Notes under the pieces: model-generated
Databases searched by the model: none
Seen by the model: the letters and a program-made list of their open reading frames with translations, nothing else
What the model was told of the DNA's origin: nothing
DNA from: JAVXTH01 sp036642795
GTDB lineage: Bacteria; Bacillota_I; Bacilli_A; Erysipelotrichales; Erysipelotrichaceae
Length of the DNA: 22,366 nucleotides
Assembly: GCA_036642795.1 (NCBI GenBank)
Contig: JAVXTH010000023.1
Span: forward strand, 1 to 22,366
Direction of reading: 5' to 3'
Shown here: piece by piece, positions 1 through 7,606 of the stretch
Layout: each line of letters begins with the position of its first letter
Position numbering within the stretch: the first letter of the stretch is position 1
Program-made: the position numbers and the translations under genes

Positions 1-1508
1 TTTAAGAAACGATTTAATATCTTTTCTCCATCTGGTGGACATTTCGTATCACCAATTTGAATGCTTGGTTTATTCTTACCATGGAAATCACTACCTGCTG
101 TTATTAAACATTTTTCTTCACTAGCAATTTTTAGTAATTCACTCATTTGTTTTTTATTATGATACGATGAGAATACTTCAAGACCATCAACACCCAATGC
201 CAAGATTTCTCTTACTACACTTATATCATCCGCAAAGTTTACATAAGGATGCGCAAGAATTGCGATACCACCCGTAGCCTTAATTAGTTTTGTCACAACA
301 CCAACATCTGGATTACGAACATCAACATAACAAGGTTTTCCTTGAGAGAAATAATCCCAATAGAAATTAACATAAGGCATATCGTTTCGATCTCCTGTAA
401 TATAAGGTTCTAGAATTGGATCCTTTCGATATTCAGGATTATTCATAATTTGTTCCGCAATCATTTCAGCGGGAATGGTTTGAAAACGATTGTTGACTAA
501 TAACGCTTCACGATCAATTTTCATTCCTGAAAATTCTTCCCATAAAGCAACACGTTTTATCGAAGCATCTTTTTCTTTCGTTAGATTATCATTTTCAATC
601 TTATTAAATAAATCACTCTTATAGTCAATATTGTAACCTAATAAATGTAGGTTTTTTCCTTTGTATTGAGCATCAATCTCAATTCCTGAAATATAACCAA
701 CATGATATAGTTTCGACATACGTTGGGCAATCAAGTTTGCTTTCGCACTGTTATGATCTGCGATTGAAATTAGTTTTACACCACGTTTTGCGGCTAAACT
801 AAAGATTTCCTCAACATTTAATTCCCCATCACCACTGAACGTTGAATGCATATGCAAATCAATTTTATTGGCACTCTTTCCAATTACAACTGGTTTTACG
901 GGAACTTTTTCTTTTACTTGCACGGTGCTGTCAGCTTTTAATAAAACAACCACACGGGTTTTAAATAATAGATCAACCCAACTACGATGACGACGATCCA
1001 CTAACACCCATAGTCCACAGAATAGCGCATAGCCAACGATTCCTAGTACTCCAAAGAATAAACCAAAGATTAAAACAGGAGCACCCTTGCTTAACATCTC
1101 TCTTAAGAATAAAACTTTAGGGCTTGCTTCATGACCATCTTTATTTACTACTTTAAGACCATTGAAATTCTTACCAATTGATTGTCCACTTAATGTTTGA
1201 ACGATATAGGGTTGAAGAAATAACATACTTCCCATTAATAAAACTAAAACAATTACTTGAATATAAAAAGTGAAACTTACCGGTAAAAGATCAGAAAATA
1301 TTAATAACATAAAAACATACCAAAAATATATCGGTAAGAACATTACAATGCTATCCGTTAAGAAGGACATTAATCGTCTTCCTAAATCTTTGTTTGTAAT
1401 GGTTCTAATATGAAACCGACCTTCTTTTTCATAGCGACGCGATTTTTGTTTTGCATATATTTTAATCAATTCACTCGTCGAATAATTCTTTAATGTTGTT
1501 TCACTCAT
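1..1508 (-). CDS. RDD-PHP fusion: membrane-anchored PHP-domain phosphoesterase (3' end missing)
   Basis: The gene runs off the left edge; 502 codons are visible from ATG at 1508. Residues about 42-190 look like an RDD membrane domain: GRRLMSFLTD at the first helix, GQSIGKNFNGLKVV near 108-121, and DRRHRSWVDLLFKTRVV near 171-187, with hydrophobic helices between. Residues from about 215 are a PHP domain: DLHMHSTFSGDG (H219, H221), IADHNS, GIEID, GGIAILAHP and AGSDFHG supply the usual metal-binding His/Asp set. PHP proteins of this type are usually soluble phosphatases or nucleases (YciV/TrpH-like); here the catalytic domain is predicted to be cytoplasmic and tethered to the membrane. Substrate unknown. 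It lies 11 nt downstream of a small zinc-ribbon membrane protein, so the two are probably cotranscribed. The fusion is seen directly; the activity is inferred from motifs. Confidence 0.85.
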   Translation of the reverse strand, partial: MSETTLKNYSTSELIKIYAKQKSRRYEKEGRFHIRTITNKDLGRRLMSFLTDSIVMFLPIYFWYVFMLLIFSDLLPVSFTFYIQVIVLVLLMGSMLFLQPYIVQTLSGQSIGKNFNGLKVVNKDGHEASPKVLFLREMLSKGAPVLIFGLFFGVLGIVGYALFCGLWVLVDRRHRSWVDLLFKTRVVVLLKADSTVQVKEKVPVKPVVIGKSANKIDLHMHSTFSGDGELNVEEIFSLAAKRGVKLISIADHNSAKANLIAQRMSKLYHVGYISGIEIDAQYKGKNLHLLGYNIDYKSDLFNKIENDNLTKEKDASIKRVALWEEFSGMKIDREALLVNNRFQTIPAEMIAEQIMNNPEYRKDPILEPYITGDRNDMPYVNFYWDYFSQGKPCYVDVRNPDVGVVTKLIKATGGIAILAHPYVNFADDISVVREILALGVDGLEVFSSYHNKKQMSELLKIASEEKCLITAGSDFHGKNKPSIQIGDTKCPPDGEKILNRFL

Positions 1509-1519
1509 AAACTACCTCG

Positions 1520-1825
1520 CTATTCTTTTTCTTCATATTGTAAGATACGCATTTTTACTAAGATTAATGATGTGAAATATGCTAATGCGAAAGATAATAC
1601 GATAATAAAGATAAATTTAATATCAATACTTTGTTCTTTTAGAAACGTTGAACTCAATCCTACACTAATGGCAACACTTAATAATGGTACCAGCAGTTGT
1701 TTTTTAATGCTTGTTTGATCAAGTTCATAATCACTTTGACATTCTTTACAATGTATATGTACGATTCCTTTTATAAGCGAACCTTTGATTCCTTTCCCAC
1801 ATTTGGGGCAGTTCATAATGTTCAT
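1520..1825 (-). CDS. Small zinc-ribbon protein with two membrane helices
   Basis: About 101 residues. The N-terminus has a zinc-ribbon pattern, CPKCGKG followed about 20 residues later by CKEC, so four cysteines are spaced to bind one zinc. Two hydrophobic segments follow (around LLVPLLSVAISVGL and FIFIIVLSFALAYF) and then a short charged tail. AGGAG lies at 1838-1842. The ATG at 1825 is 12 nt from it and a TTG one codon upstream (1828) is 9 nt from it, so either could be used; I took the ATG. It precedes the RDD-PHP gene by 11 nt, which suggests a two-gene transcript and perhaps a shared membrane complex. No specific family was recognised; zinc-ribbon membrane proteins are common in Bacillota and mostly uncharacterised. 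Confidence 0.75.
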   Translation of the reverse strand: MNIMNCPKCGKGIKGSLIKGIVHIHCKECQSDYELDQTSIKKQLLVPLLSVAISVGLSSTFLKEQSIDIKFIFIIVLSFALAYFTSLILVKMRILQYEEKE

Positions 1826-1911
1826 CAAGTCATCACGCTCCTGATGGTTTCATTATACTACAAATTAGAATTGTATATCAAATATAACGGTTGCCATTTA
1901 ATAAAATTTGC

Positions 1912-2130
1912 CTAACCCTTTATCGCATTATTTATAAGAAACTTAACAAATCTAAGTTTATTATGAATGCCTCTATAACATGGTTTTACTGGTTTTTTAT
2001 TTATAATAAAGAAAGCAATACAAACAATCATCATAATTAAACTAAGCATAATTAAGATCAAATAAAGTGTATTATTTGTTTTATCACTTGTAATTGGAAT
2101 TACGTTTTGACTAAATAACATCCTATTCAC
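1912..2130 (-). CDS. Small single-span membrane protein resembling a degenerate sortase signal
   Basis: The likely start is GTG at 2130, because AGGAGG sits 7 nt before it; the longer reading from 2166 has no ribosome binding site. The 72-residue product has a short N-terminus, then IPITSDKTNN directly before one long hydrophobic helix (about residues 21-43), then NKKPVKP and a basic tail. This layout resembles an LPxTG-D cell-wall sorting signal, but L is replaced by I and the essential G by S, and about 25 residues follow the positive cluster, longer than usual. It may be a genuine small membrane peptide or the eroded 3' end of a surface-protein gene. An in-frame stop occurs at 2200-2202, so no larger reading frame survives upstream. 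Function unknown. Confidence 0.5.
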   Translation of the reverse strand: MNRMLFSQNVIPITSDKTNNTLYLILIMLSLIMMIVCIAFFIINKKPVKPCYRGIHNKLRFVKFLINNAIKG

Positions 2131-2202
2131 AATCTTTCCTCCTAACAATTGAATCCTATAACTCATACATAATATTACATTTTTTATATCTTGTCTATCT
2201 CA

Positions 2203-2251
2203 CATAAAAAGCAAGTGAAGATGATGATCCACATCCATTCTCACTTGCTTT
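2203..2251 (-). terminator. Intrinsic terminator of the purD-purB-fhs operon
   Basis: On the minus strand an 11-bp stem (AAAGCAAGTGA at 2241-2251 with its complement at 2208-2218) encloses a second small GATG/CATC helix and is followed by a T run. It lies 10 nt after the fhs stop codon. Confidence 0.85.
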
Positions 2252-2260
2252 CTGTTTTAT

Positions 2261-3931
2261 TTAAAATAAGCCTTCAATATGTCCTTCTTCATCAATATCC
2301 ATATTTAAAGCAGCTGGTGCTTTTGGAAGTCCTGGCATCGTCATAACATTCCCGGTTAAAGCAACAATAAAGCCTGCTCCCAGTGATGGTCTAAATTCTC
2401 TTACATGAATTGTAAAGTCATTTGGTGCACCATATATCTTATCTTGATCGGTTAAAGAAGTCGGTGTTTTCGCCATACAAATCGGCATATGATTCCACCC
2501 GAGTTTCTCATATATTTTTATTTGATTTAAAGCTTTTTCTTCAAATTCAACTGCTTTTGCCCCATAAGCAATCTTTGCGATTTTATTTACTTTTTCTTCA
2601 ATGCTATCCATAACATCATAAAGTGGTGTGAAATTATTTTCTTGTTCACAAAGTTTGATTACTTCTTTTCCAAGTTCAATTCCACCTTCACCGCCTTTTT
2701 CCCATACTTGAGATAAAGCCATTGGGTGGTTATGTTCTTTACACCAGTTTTCTAATGCTTCGACTTCTGCTTGTGTATCACTAACAAATTCATTAATTGC
2801 GACCACATAAGGTAATTGGAAATGCTGCACCGTATCAATATGTTTCGCAAGGTTTGCACAACCATCTAACATCGCCTGTACATTTTCTTGTTTCAAATCA
2901 TCAAAGGCAACTCCACCATGTTGTTTTAATGCTCGAATCGTAGCGACAATAACAACTGCGTTTGGCTTTAAATTAGCGAAGCGACATTTAATATCTAAGA
3001 ATTTTTCTGCTCCTAAATCGGCTCCAAAACCAGCTTCCGTTACAACATAATCGCCAAGCTTCAATGCTGTTTGGGTAGCTAGAATAGAATTACAACCATG
3101 GGCAATATTCGCAAAAGGTCCACCATGAACAATAACTGGATTATTTTCTAATGTTTGCACAAGATTAGGTTTAATCGCATCTTTCATAATTAAAGCTAAA
3201 GCACCTTCAATTTTCAAATCTTTCACATATAATGGTTTTCCATCTAAACTATAACCAATTAACATATTACTTAATCTTTGTTTTAAATCCATTAAAGATG
3301 TACTTAAACATAAAACAGCCATTACCTCAGATGCTACACTAATATTAAAGCCATCCATTCTTTCAACCCCATTTGATTTAGGGCCTAAGCCGACTTCAAT
3401 TTGGCGTAAAGCACGATCGTTCATATCCATGCAACGTTTCCAAGTGATATTATTCGTATCAATTTGAAGTGCATTCCCTTGGTGAATATGATTATCAATG
3501 CAGGCTGAGATTAAATTATTACAAGTAGTAATCGCATGCATATCACCTGTGAAATGTAGATTTAAATCATCCATTGGTACAACTTGGGCATAACCACCCC
3601 CGGCAGCTCCACCCTTTAAACCAAATACGGGACCTAAAGAAGGTTCACGAAGTGCAATGACGGTTTTCTTACCAAGTTTATTTAAGGCATCCCCTAAACC
3701 GACGGTAGTAGTTGATTTACCTTCGCCTGCTTTCGTTGGATTGATTGCGGTAACTAAGATAAGCTTCCCATCTTTTTTTGATTTCGCTTTCTTTAAAATA
3801 TTCAAAGATAATTTAGCTTTATATTTTCCATAATGCTCTAAATCATCCTCTTCAATCTTAACTTTCTTTGCGACTTCACTGATTGTCTGCATCGTACATG
3901 CTTGCGCTATTTCTAAATCTGACTTAATCAT
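2261..3931 (-). CDS. fhs: Formate-tetrahydrofolate ligase
   Basis: Makes 10-formyl-tetrahydrofolate from formate, THF and ATP; the product is the formyl donor for the PurN and PurH steps of purine synthesis. The full 556-residue length is normal for the family. Near residues 65-74 lies the nucleotide-binding loop PTKAGEGKST, followed by REPSLGPVFGLKGGAAGGGY and DLNLHFTGDMHA, all characteristic. The start is ambiguous: ATG at 3931 matches the family's usual M(x)KSDxEIAQ opening, while a GTG at 3940 lies 4 nt from AAAGGG. Last gene of the purD-purB-fhs operon, beginning about 20 nt after the purB stop. Including fhs under purine control ties one-carbon supply to demand for purines. Confidence 0.96.
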   Translation of the reverse strand: MIKSDLEIAQACTMQTISEVAKKVKIEEDDLEHYGKYKAKLSLNILKKAKSKKDGKLILVTAINPTKAGEGKSTTTVGLGDALNKLGKKTVIALREPSLGPVFGLKGGAAGGGYAQVVPMDDLNLHFTGDMHAITTCNNLISACIDNHIHQGNALQIDTNNITWKRCMDMNDRALRQIEVGLGPKSNGVERMDGFNISVASEVMAVLCLSTSLMDLKQRLSNMLIGYSLDGKPLYVKDLKIEGALALIMKDAIKPNLVQTLENNPVIVHGGPFANIAHGCNSILATQTALKLGDYVVTEAGFGADLGAEKFLDIKCRFANLKPNAVVIVATIRALKQHGGVAFDDLKQENVQAMLDGCANLAKHIDTVQHFQLPYVVAINEFVSDTQAEVEALENWCKEHNHPMALSQVWEKGGEGGIELGKEVIKLCEQENNFTPLYDVMDSIEEKVNKIAKIAYGAKAVEFEEKALNQIKIYEKLGWNHMPICMAKTPTSLTDQDKIYGAPNDFTIHVREFRPSLGAGFIVALTGNVMTMPGLPKAPAALNMDIDEEGHIEGLF

Positions 3932-3951
3932 ATTAATCACTTTTCCCTTTC

Positions 3952-5250
3952 TTAAGATAAAATACCTACTCTTTTTAGTATAATATCAACATTTTTCACA
4001 TGATGTTTCGGATTGAAACAATCATCAATTTCATCTTGTGATAATGTTTTTGTTACTTCTGTATTATGTTCCATTAAATCTTTAAAAGAAACTTTTTCTT
4101 CCCATGATTTAATTGCATTTGGTTGAACTAAATCGTAAGCTTTTTCTCTTGAAAAGCCTTTTTCAATTAATTTCAACATAAAGCGTTGAGAATAAATTAC
4201 CCCATATGTTTTATCAATATTAGCCAACATATTATCTTCAAACACGGTTAAATTTTCAATAATATTATTAAAACGATGTAACATATAATCAAGCAAAATC
4301 GTTGCATCGGGTGCAATGATACGCTCTGCTGCTGAATGTGAAATATCACGTTCATGCCATAAGGCAACATCTTCATAAGAACTCATCATATAGCCACGTA
4401 ACACACGGGCACAACCACAGATATTTTCACTGCCAATCGGATTGCGTTTATGTGGCATTGCGCTACTTCCTTTTTGACCTTTACGAAAGTGTTCTTCAAC
4501 TTCTCTTACTTCCGTTCTTTGAAGATGACGGATTTCGGTTGCCATCTTTTCAAGTGAAGTGCCAATTAATGCTAAGGTTGAAAAGTACTGTGCGTGGCGA
4601 TCTCTTTGTAAGGTCTGAGTCGATATTTTACTTGAATCAATCCCTAATTTATCACAAACATAATCTTGGACTTGGGGAGGTGTGTTGGCAAATGTTCCAA
4701 CAGCTCCACTGATCTTTCCACATTCAATACCTGTGGCAGCAGCATGAAAACGTTCTATATTACGTTGCATTTCCGCATACCATAAAGCAAATTTTAAACC
4801 GAAGGTCGTAATCTCCGCGTGGACTCCATGAGTTCTTCCTATGCATACGCTATCTTTATAACGTAATGCCTGTTTTCTTAAGGTTTCTAAAAAGGTTTGT
4901 AAATCTTTTTCTAATATCGCATCCGCTTGTTTATATAAATAACCATAAGCCGTATCCACAACATCGGTACTCGTTAAGCCAAAGTGTACCCACTTCTTTT
5001 CTTCCCCAAGACTTTCTGAAACGCAACGAGTGAACGCTACCACATCATGGCGTGTATCTTGTTCGATTTCATAAATGCGATCGATATCATACGTTGCATT
5101 CTGCCACAGTTTTTCCACATCTGCTTTGGGAATTTCACCTAAGGTACTCCAAGCTTCACATGCAAGTAGTTCTACTTTTAACCAAGCATCAAATTTATTC
5201 TTTTCGCTCCATATCGCTTGCATTTCTTTTCTTGCATAACGATCAATCAT
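3952..5250 (-). CDS. purB: Adenylosuccinate lyase
   Basis: Removes fumarate from SAICAR in IMP synthesis and from adenylosuccinate in AMP synthesis; a cytosolic homotetramer in the fumarase/aspartase superfamily. The 432-residue length is typical. Visible signatures are TSTDVVDTA, GRTHGVHAEI (catalytic-His region) and the superfamily loop GSSAMPHKRNP, which carries the mobile catalytic serine. The ATG overlaps the purD stop as ATGA (5247-5250), with GGAGG 7 nt upstream inside purD, so translation is probably coupled. It lies between purD and fhs and should be governed by the upstream purine riboswitch. Confidence 0.97.
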   Translation of the reverse strand: MIDRYARKEMQAIWSEKNKFDAWLKVELLACEAWSTLGEIPKADVEKLWQNATYDIDRIYEIEQDTRHDVVAFTRCVSESLGEEKKWVHFGLTSTDVVDTAYGYLYKQADAILEKDLQTFLETLRKQALRYKDSVCIGRTHGVHAEITTFGLKFALWYAEMQRNIERFHAAATGIECGKISGAVGTFANTPPQVQDYVCDKLGIDSSKISTQTLQRDRHAQYFSTLALIGTSLEKMATEIRHLQRTEVREVEEHFRKGQKGSSAMPHKRNPIGSENICGCARVLRGYMMSSYEDVALWHERDISHSAAERIIAPDATILLDYMLHRFNNIIENLTVFEDNMLANIDKTYGVIYSQRFMLKLIEKGFSREKAYDLVQPNAIKSWEEKVSFKDLMEHNTEVTKTLSQDEIDDCFNPKHHVKNVDIILKRVGILS

Positions 5251-6494
5251 TCACATTCCTCCATTCTATCTTTCTTACCAATATCTTTTCGATAAAATAA
5301 TTTATCACATTTAATTTTATGTACATTTTCATATGCATTATCATAAGCTTCTTGTAAGTTATCACCTTTGCCAACAACTAAAAGAACTCGTCCTCCATCG
5401 CTTACTAATTCATTATTTATACGATTGGTACCCATATGATAAACAAGACAATCAACTTGATCTACGCCTTTAATTATAGCACCTTTGGTAGATGAGGCTG
5501 GGTAGTTTTCACTAGCAAGTACAACACCTAATGTAACCTTATCATCCCAATCTAAAGTAACTTTTTGATGATCCATTACTTTTAAAATCGTATCGACAAA
5601 ATCACTCTTTAATCTAGGCAAGATAACTTCTGCTTCTGGATCACCTAAACGAGCATTAAATTCAATTGTTTTAATCCCATCTTCAGTTAACATCAAACCA
5701 CCATAAAGAAAACCAGTAAAAGGCATTCCTTCCTTCATCATGCCTTTTGCGGCAGGAATTAATACTTTTTCCATTGTTTCATCAATAATGTCTTTGGTGA
5801 TTTTCTTAACCGGAGAATAAACTCCCATACCACCCGTATTAGGTCCTTTATCGCCATCATAAGCACATTTATGATCTTGTGCTACTTCCATTGGAATAAC
5901 GATATCATTGCATACAAAACAGATTAAAGAATATTCAAAACCAACCAAACATTCTTCAATTACAACCTTATTATCTTCAATTGAAAAAGCTATTTCAATT
6001 GCTTCAACTGCTTCTTCCATTGTTTGCGCTACACTAACACCTTTACCTGCTTTTAACCCATCTTCTTTAATGACAATGGGAACTCCCATTTTATGAACAT
6101 AGGCCAATGCATCGTCTTTGTTATCAAAATTTTCATAAGCTGCGGTTGGAATATGATATTTCATCATCAATGCTTTCGCAAATGCTTTACTCGATTCAAT
6201 TTGAGCTGCTTTTTGACTTGGTCCAAATGCTTTTAAACCAGCTTTTTCAAAAGCATCAACAACCCCTAAAGATAAAGATGATTCAGGTCCAACAATTGTC
6301 AAATCAATTGCTTTTTCAAGCGCAAATTGAACCAATCCATCCACATCACTATCACTTATGTTGACCCGTGTTGCGAGTTTTTCCATTCCTACATTACCAG
6401 GAGCCACAAATATTTGTTCCACTAATTTACTTTTACTTACTGCATCGACCATGGCATGTTCTCTGCCACCTTTTCCAATTACGAATACTTTCAT
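5247..6494 (-). CDS. purD: Phosphoribosylamine-glycine ligase (GAR synthetase)
   Basis: Joins glycine to phosphoribosylamine with ATP, the second step of de novo purine synthesis. Its 415 residues have the ATP-grasp layout: VIGKGGREHAM at the N-terminus, GPESSLSLGVVD, the ATP-binding segment with EECLVGFEYS, the KGPNTGGMGVYSP loop, and EFNARLGDPEAE with the metal-binding Glu/Asn. The ATG at 6494 follows a GGAGG. First gene of the operon; the 150 nt before it hold a promoter, a guanine-class purine riboswitch and a terminator. In many Bacillota purD is the last gene of a long pur operon; here it heads a short three-gene unit. Confidence 0.97.
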   Translation of the reverse strand: MKVFVIGKGGREHAMVDAVSKSKLVEQIFVAPGNVGMEKLATRVNISDSDVDGLVQFALEKAIDLTIVGPESSLSLGVVDAFEKAGLKAFGPSQKAAQIESSKAFAKALMMKYHIPTAAYENFDNKDDALAYVHKMGVPIVIKEDGLKAGKGVSVAQTMEEAVEAIEIAFSIEDNKVVIEECLVGFEYSLICFVCNDIVIPMEVAQDHKCAYDGDKGPNTGGMGVYSPVKKITKDIIDETMEKVLIPAAKGMMKEGMPFTGFLYGGLMLTEDGIKTIEFNARLGDPEAEVILPRLKSDFVDTILKVMDHQKVTLDWDDKVTLGVVLASENYPASSTKGAIIKGVDQVDCLVYHMGTNRINNELVSDGGRVLLVVGKGDNLQEAYDNAYENVHKIKCDKLFYRKDIGKKDRMEECE

Positions 6495-6511
6495 AAGTCC
6501 TCCTTAAATGT

Positions 6512-6536
6512 AAAAAAACCTGAAAAGACATCAGGC
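6512..6536 (-). terminator. Riboswitch-controlled terminator upstream of purD
   Basis: On the minus strand GCCTGA and TCAGGT form a 6-bp stem followed by seven T residues, ending 18 nt before the purD ATG. The 5' arm region (ATTGCCT, 6533-6539) can instead pair with AGGTAAT (6566-6572), which contains the 3' half of riboswitch helix P1, so terminator and antiterminator exclude each other. Confidence 0.85.
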
Positions 6537-6565
6537 AATTTCTCCACGTTCATCACGTAAAAAAG

Positions 6566-6640
6566 ATTACCTTGTAGATCATCGATTTACGGTCGATGAG
6601 TAGAAACGTGTCATCCAATTATGACCTTATACAAGGTGTT
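6566..6640 (-). ncRNA. Purine riboswitch aptamer, guanine class
   Basis: Read on the minus strand, P1 is ACCTTGTA (6630-6637) pairing over 8 bp with TACAAGGT (6569-6576). Inside are P2 GTCAT/ATGAC with a loop ending GG, the conserved junction GTTTCTAC, and P3 TCATCGA/TCGATGA with loop CCGTAAA; the loop GG and CC can form the known kissing contact. The nucleotide equivalent to xpt C74 is C, which predicts guanine or hypoxanthine rather than adenine. The preceding nucleotide (equivalent to A73) is U, a departure from xpt and add. Ligand binding would hold P1, free the terminator arm and stop transcription: an OFF switch for purD-purB-fhs. The fold was derived by hand. Confidence 0.93.
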
Positions 6641-6653
6641 TCTGTACCCCATT

Positions 6654-6682
6654 ATTGTAGCTTATTTATGATTCCTTTACAA
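6654..6682 (-). promoter_or_regulatory. Sigma-A promoter of the purD operon
   Basis: Minus-strand TTGTAA (6677-6682) and TACAAT (6654-6659) are separated by 17 nt. The start site would fall near 6648, about 10 nt before riboswitch P1, as expected for an attenuated leader. Confidence 0.7.
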
Positions 6683-6691
6683 TGAAAAAAC

Positions 6692-6711
6692 AAAAAAAGA
6701 GCTTTCGCTCT
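6692..6711 (-). terminator. Intrinsic terminator after luxS
   Basis: Minus-strand AGAGC-GAAA-GCTCT with a seven-T tail. The hairpin begins inside the luxS stop codon, and it separates luxS from the purD promoter. Confidence 0.88.
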
Positions 6712-7168
6712 AATAGTTTAAATCTTTCCCTTGCCAATGAGCAATTACTTCACCATATTGTTTCCCATATAACTTAGCTCCCGCTAAATCATGATCTAAG
6801 TAATTTCCACATTCGCTACTTGCTTGCGTTCCTGGTACTACCCCAACAAATTGTTCAATAAAACGACAAGCATCTTGAAGCAAGGCAATTACTTCCTCGC
6901 CTTTTATCTTATCTCTACATAAAAAGTAAAACCCCGTACGACAGCCCATTGGTCCTGCATATATAACATCATCTCGATACTTTGTATTACGTACATAAGT
7001 CGCAAGCAAATGTTCAAAGGTATGCAGTGGTGCATTTTGTAAATAGTCCCCTTGATTTGGTTCACACATCCGCATATCGTAGGTTACAATATCACCATCG
7101 ATTCTAGATATATATAAACCTTTTTTTAAATGATCATGATCGATACAAAAACTTGTTATTTTATCCAT
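6710..7168 (-). CDS. luxS: S-ribosylhomocysteine lyase (LuxS)
   Basis: Splits S-ribosylhomocysteine into homocysteine and DPD, the precursor of autoinducer-2, within the activated methyl cycle. The 152 residues match the family. The metal site is visible as HTFEH (H49, H53) and C120 in SSECGNY; PMGCRTGFY carries the catalytic cysteine C76, and E52 is the general base. An SD of GGAGGAAGC precedes the ATG. It is the last gene after map and a 97-aa unknown gene. Whether it signals or only recycles methyl-cycle by-products cannot be told from sequence; no AI-2 receptor or transporter gene is in the window. Confidence 0.96.
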   Translation of the reverse strand: MDKITSFCIDHDHLKKGLYISRIDGDIVTYDMRMCEPNQGDYLQNAPLHTFEHLLATYVRNTKYRDDVIYAGPMGCRTGFYFLCRDKIKGEEVIALLQDACRFIEQFVGVVPGTQASSECGNYLDHDLAGAKLYGKQYGEVIAHWQGKDLNY

Positions 7169-7182
7169 GCTTCCTCCAAAAT

Positions 7183-7204
7183 AAAATCCACAAATGTGGA
7201 TTTT
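7183..7204 (-). terminator. Hairpin between the 97-aa gene and luxS
   Basis: AAAATCCAC (7183-7191) and GTGGATTTT (7196-7204) form a perfect 9-bp stem with a 4-nt loop. On the minus strand the tail reads TTTTATTTT, so it can act as a weak terminator. It ends only about 10 nt before the luxS ribosome binding site, so it may instead tune read-through or protect the processed luxS message. Confidence 0.6.
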
Positions 7205-7207
7205 AAT

Positions 7208-7501
7208 CTAATTAATTTCAGAATATTTTTTACGTTCAACACTTAAGTTATCGACATAATAACGAATCGTAAGTGTTCCAGCTACTTTGCTCTTACTTTT
7301 TGGTTCAACAATGAAGTAGTCACCTTCCAACATTTGTTCTAACATCGCTTTGCATACAGCAGTAATGTTTTTAACGGCAGGTTCACATTCTTCAAGAAGA
7401 TCTTTGGCATTTACTTCAATGTATAACCATTGTTTTTCATGCGCTTCTTGTTTTTGATCCTGTAGGCGGTTGATATAATCTTGCGTTGATAATTTTGACA
7501 T
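7208..7501 (-). CDS. Conserved-looking 97-aa protein of unknown function
   Basis: I chose the second ATG (7501), 9 nt after GAGGAG, because the first ATG (7510) directly abuts the ribosome binding site. The product is soluble and mixed alpha/beta: a charged N-terminal helix (LQDQKQEAHEKQ), a strand-like WLYIEVN, an acidic stretch with one cysteine (DLLEECEP), a helix (VCKAMLEQML), then strands (DYFIVEP, GTLTIRYYVD) and a basic C-terminus. There is no signal peptide, membrane helix or recognisable catalytic motif. It lies between map and luxS on the same strand. I do not recognise the family. Confidence 0.75.
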   Translation of the reverse strand: MSKLSTQDYINRLQDQKQEAHEKQWLYIEVNAKDLLEECEPAVKNITAVCKAMLEQMLEGDYFIVEPKSKSKVAGTLTIRYYVDNLSVERKKYSEIN

Positions 7502-7606
7502 AATCTTCATCTCCTCGCTTATGTTAAATATATTATAGCATTTTCACATGATTAAGAAAGTATTTGTTTAATAATTTTTCATCTATTTAGGAAAAATACA
7601 TAAAGA

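Noticed and set aside
4338..4712. 124-codon plus-strand open frame opposite purB
   Set aside because: It lies wholly inside well-supported purB, has no ribosome binding site and encodes a low-complexity His/Leu-rich product; a shadow frame.
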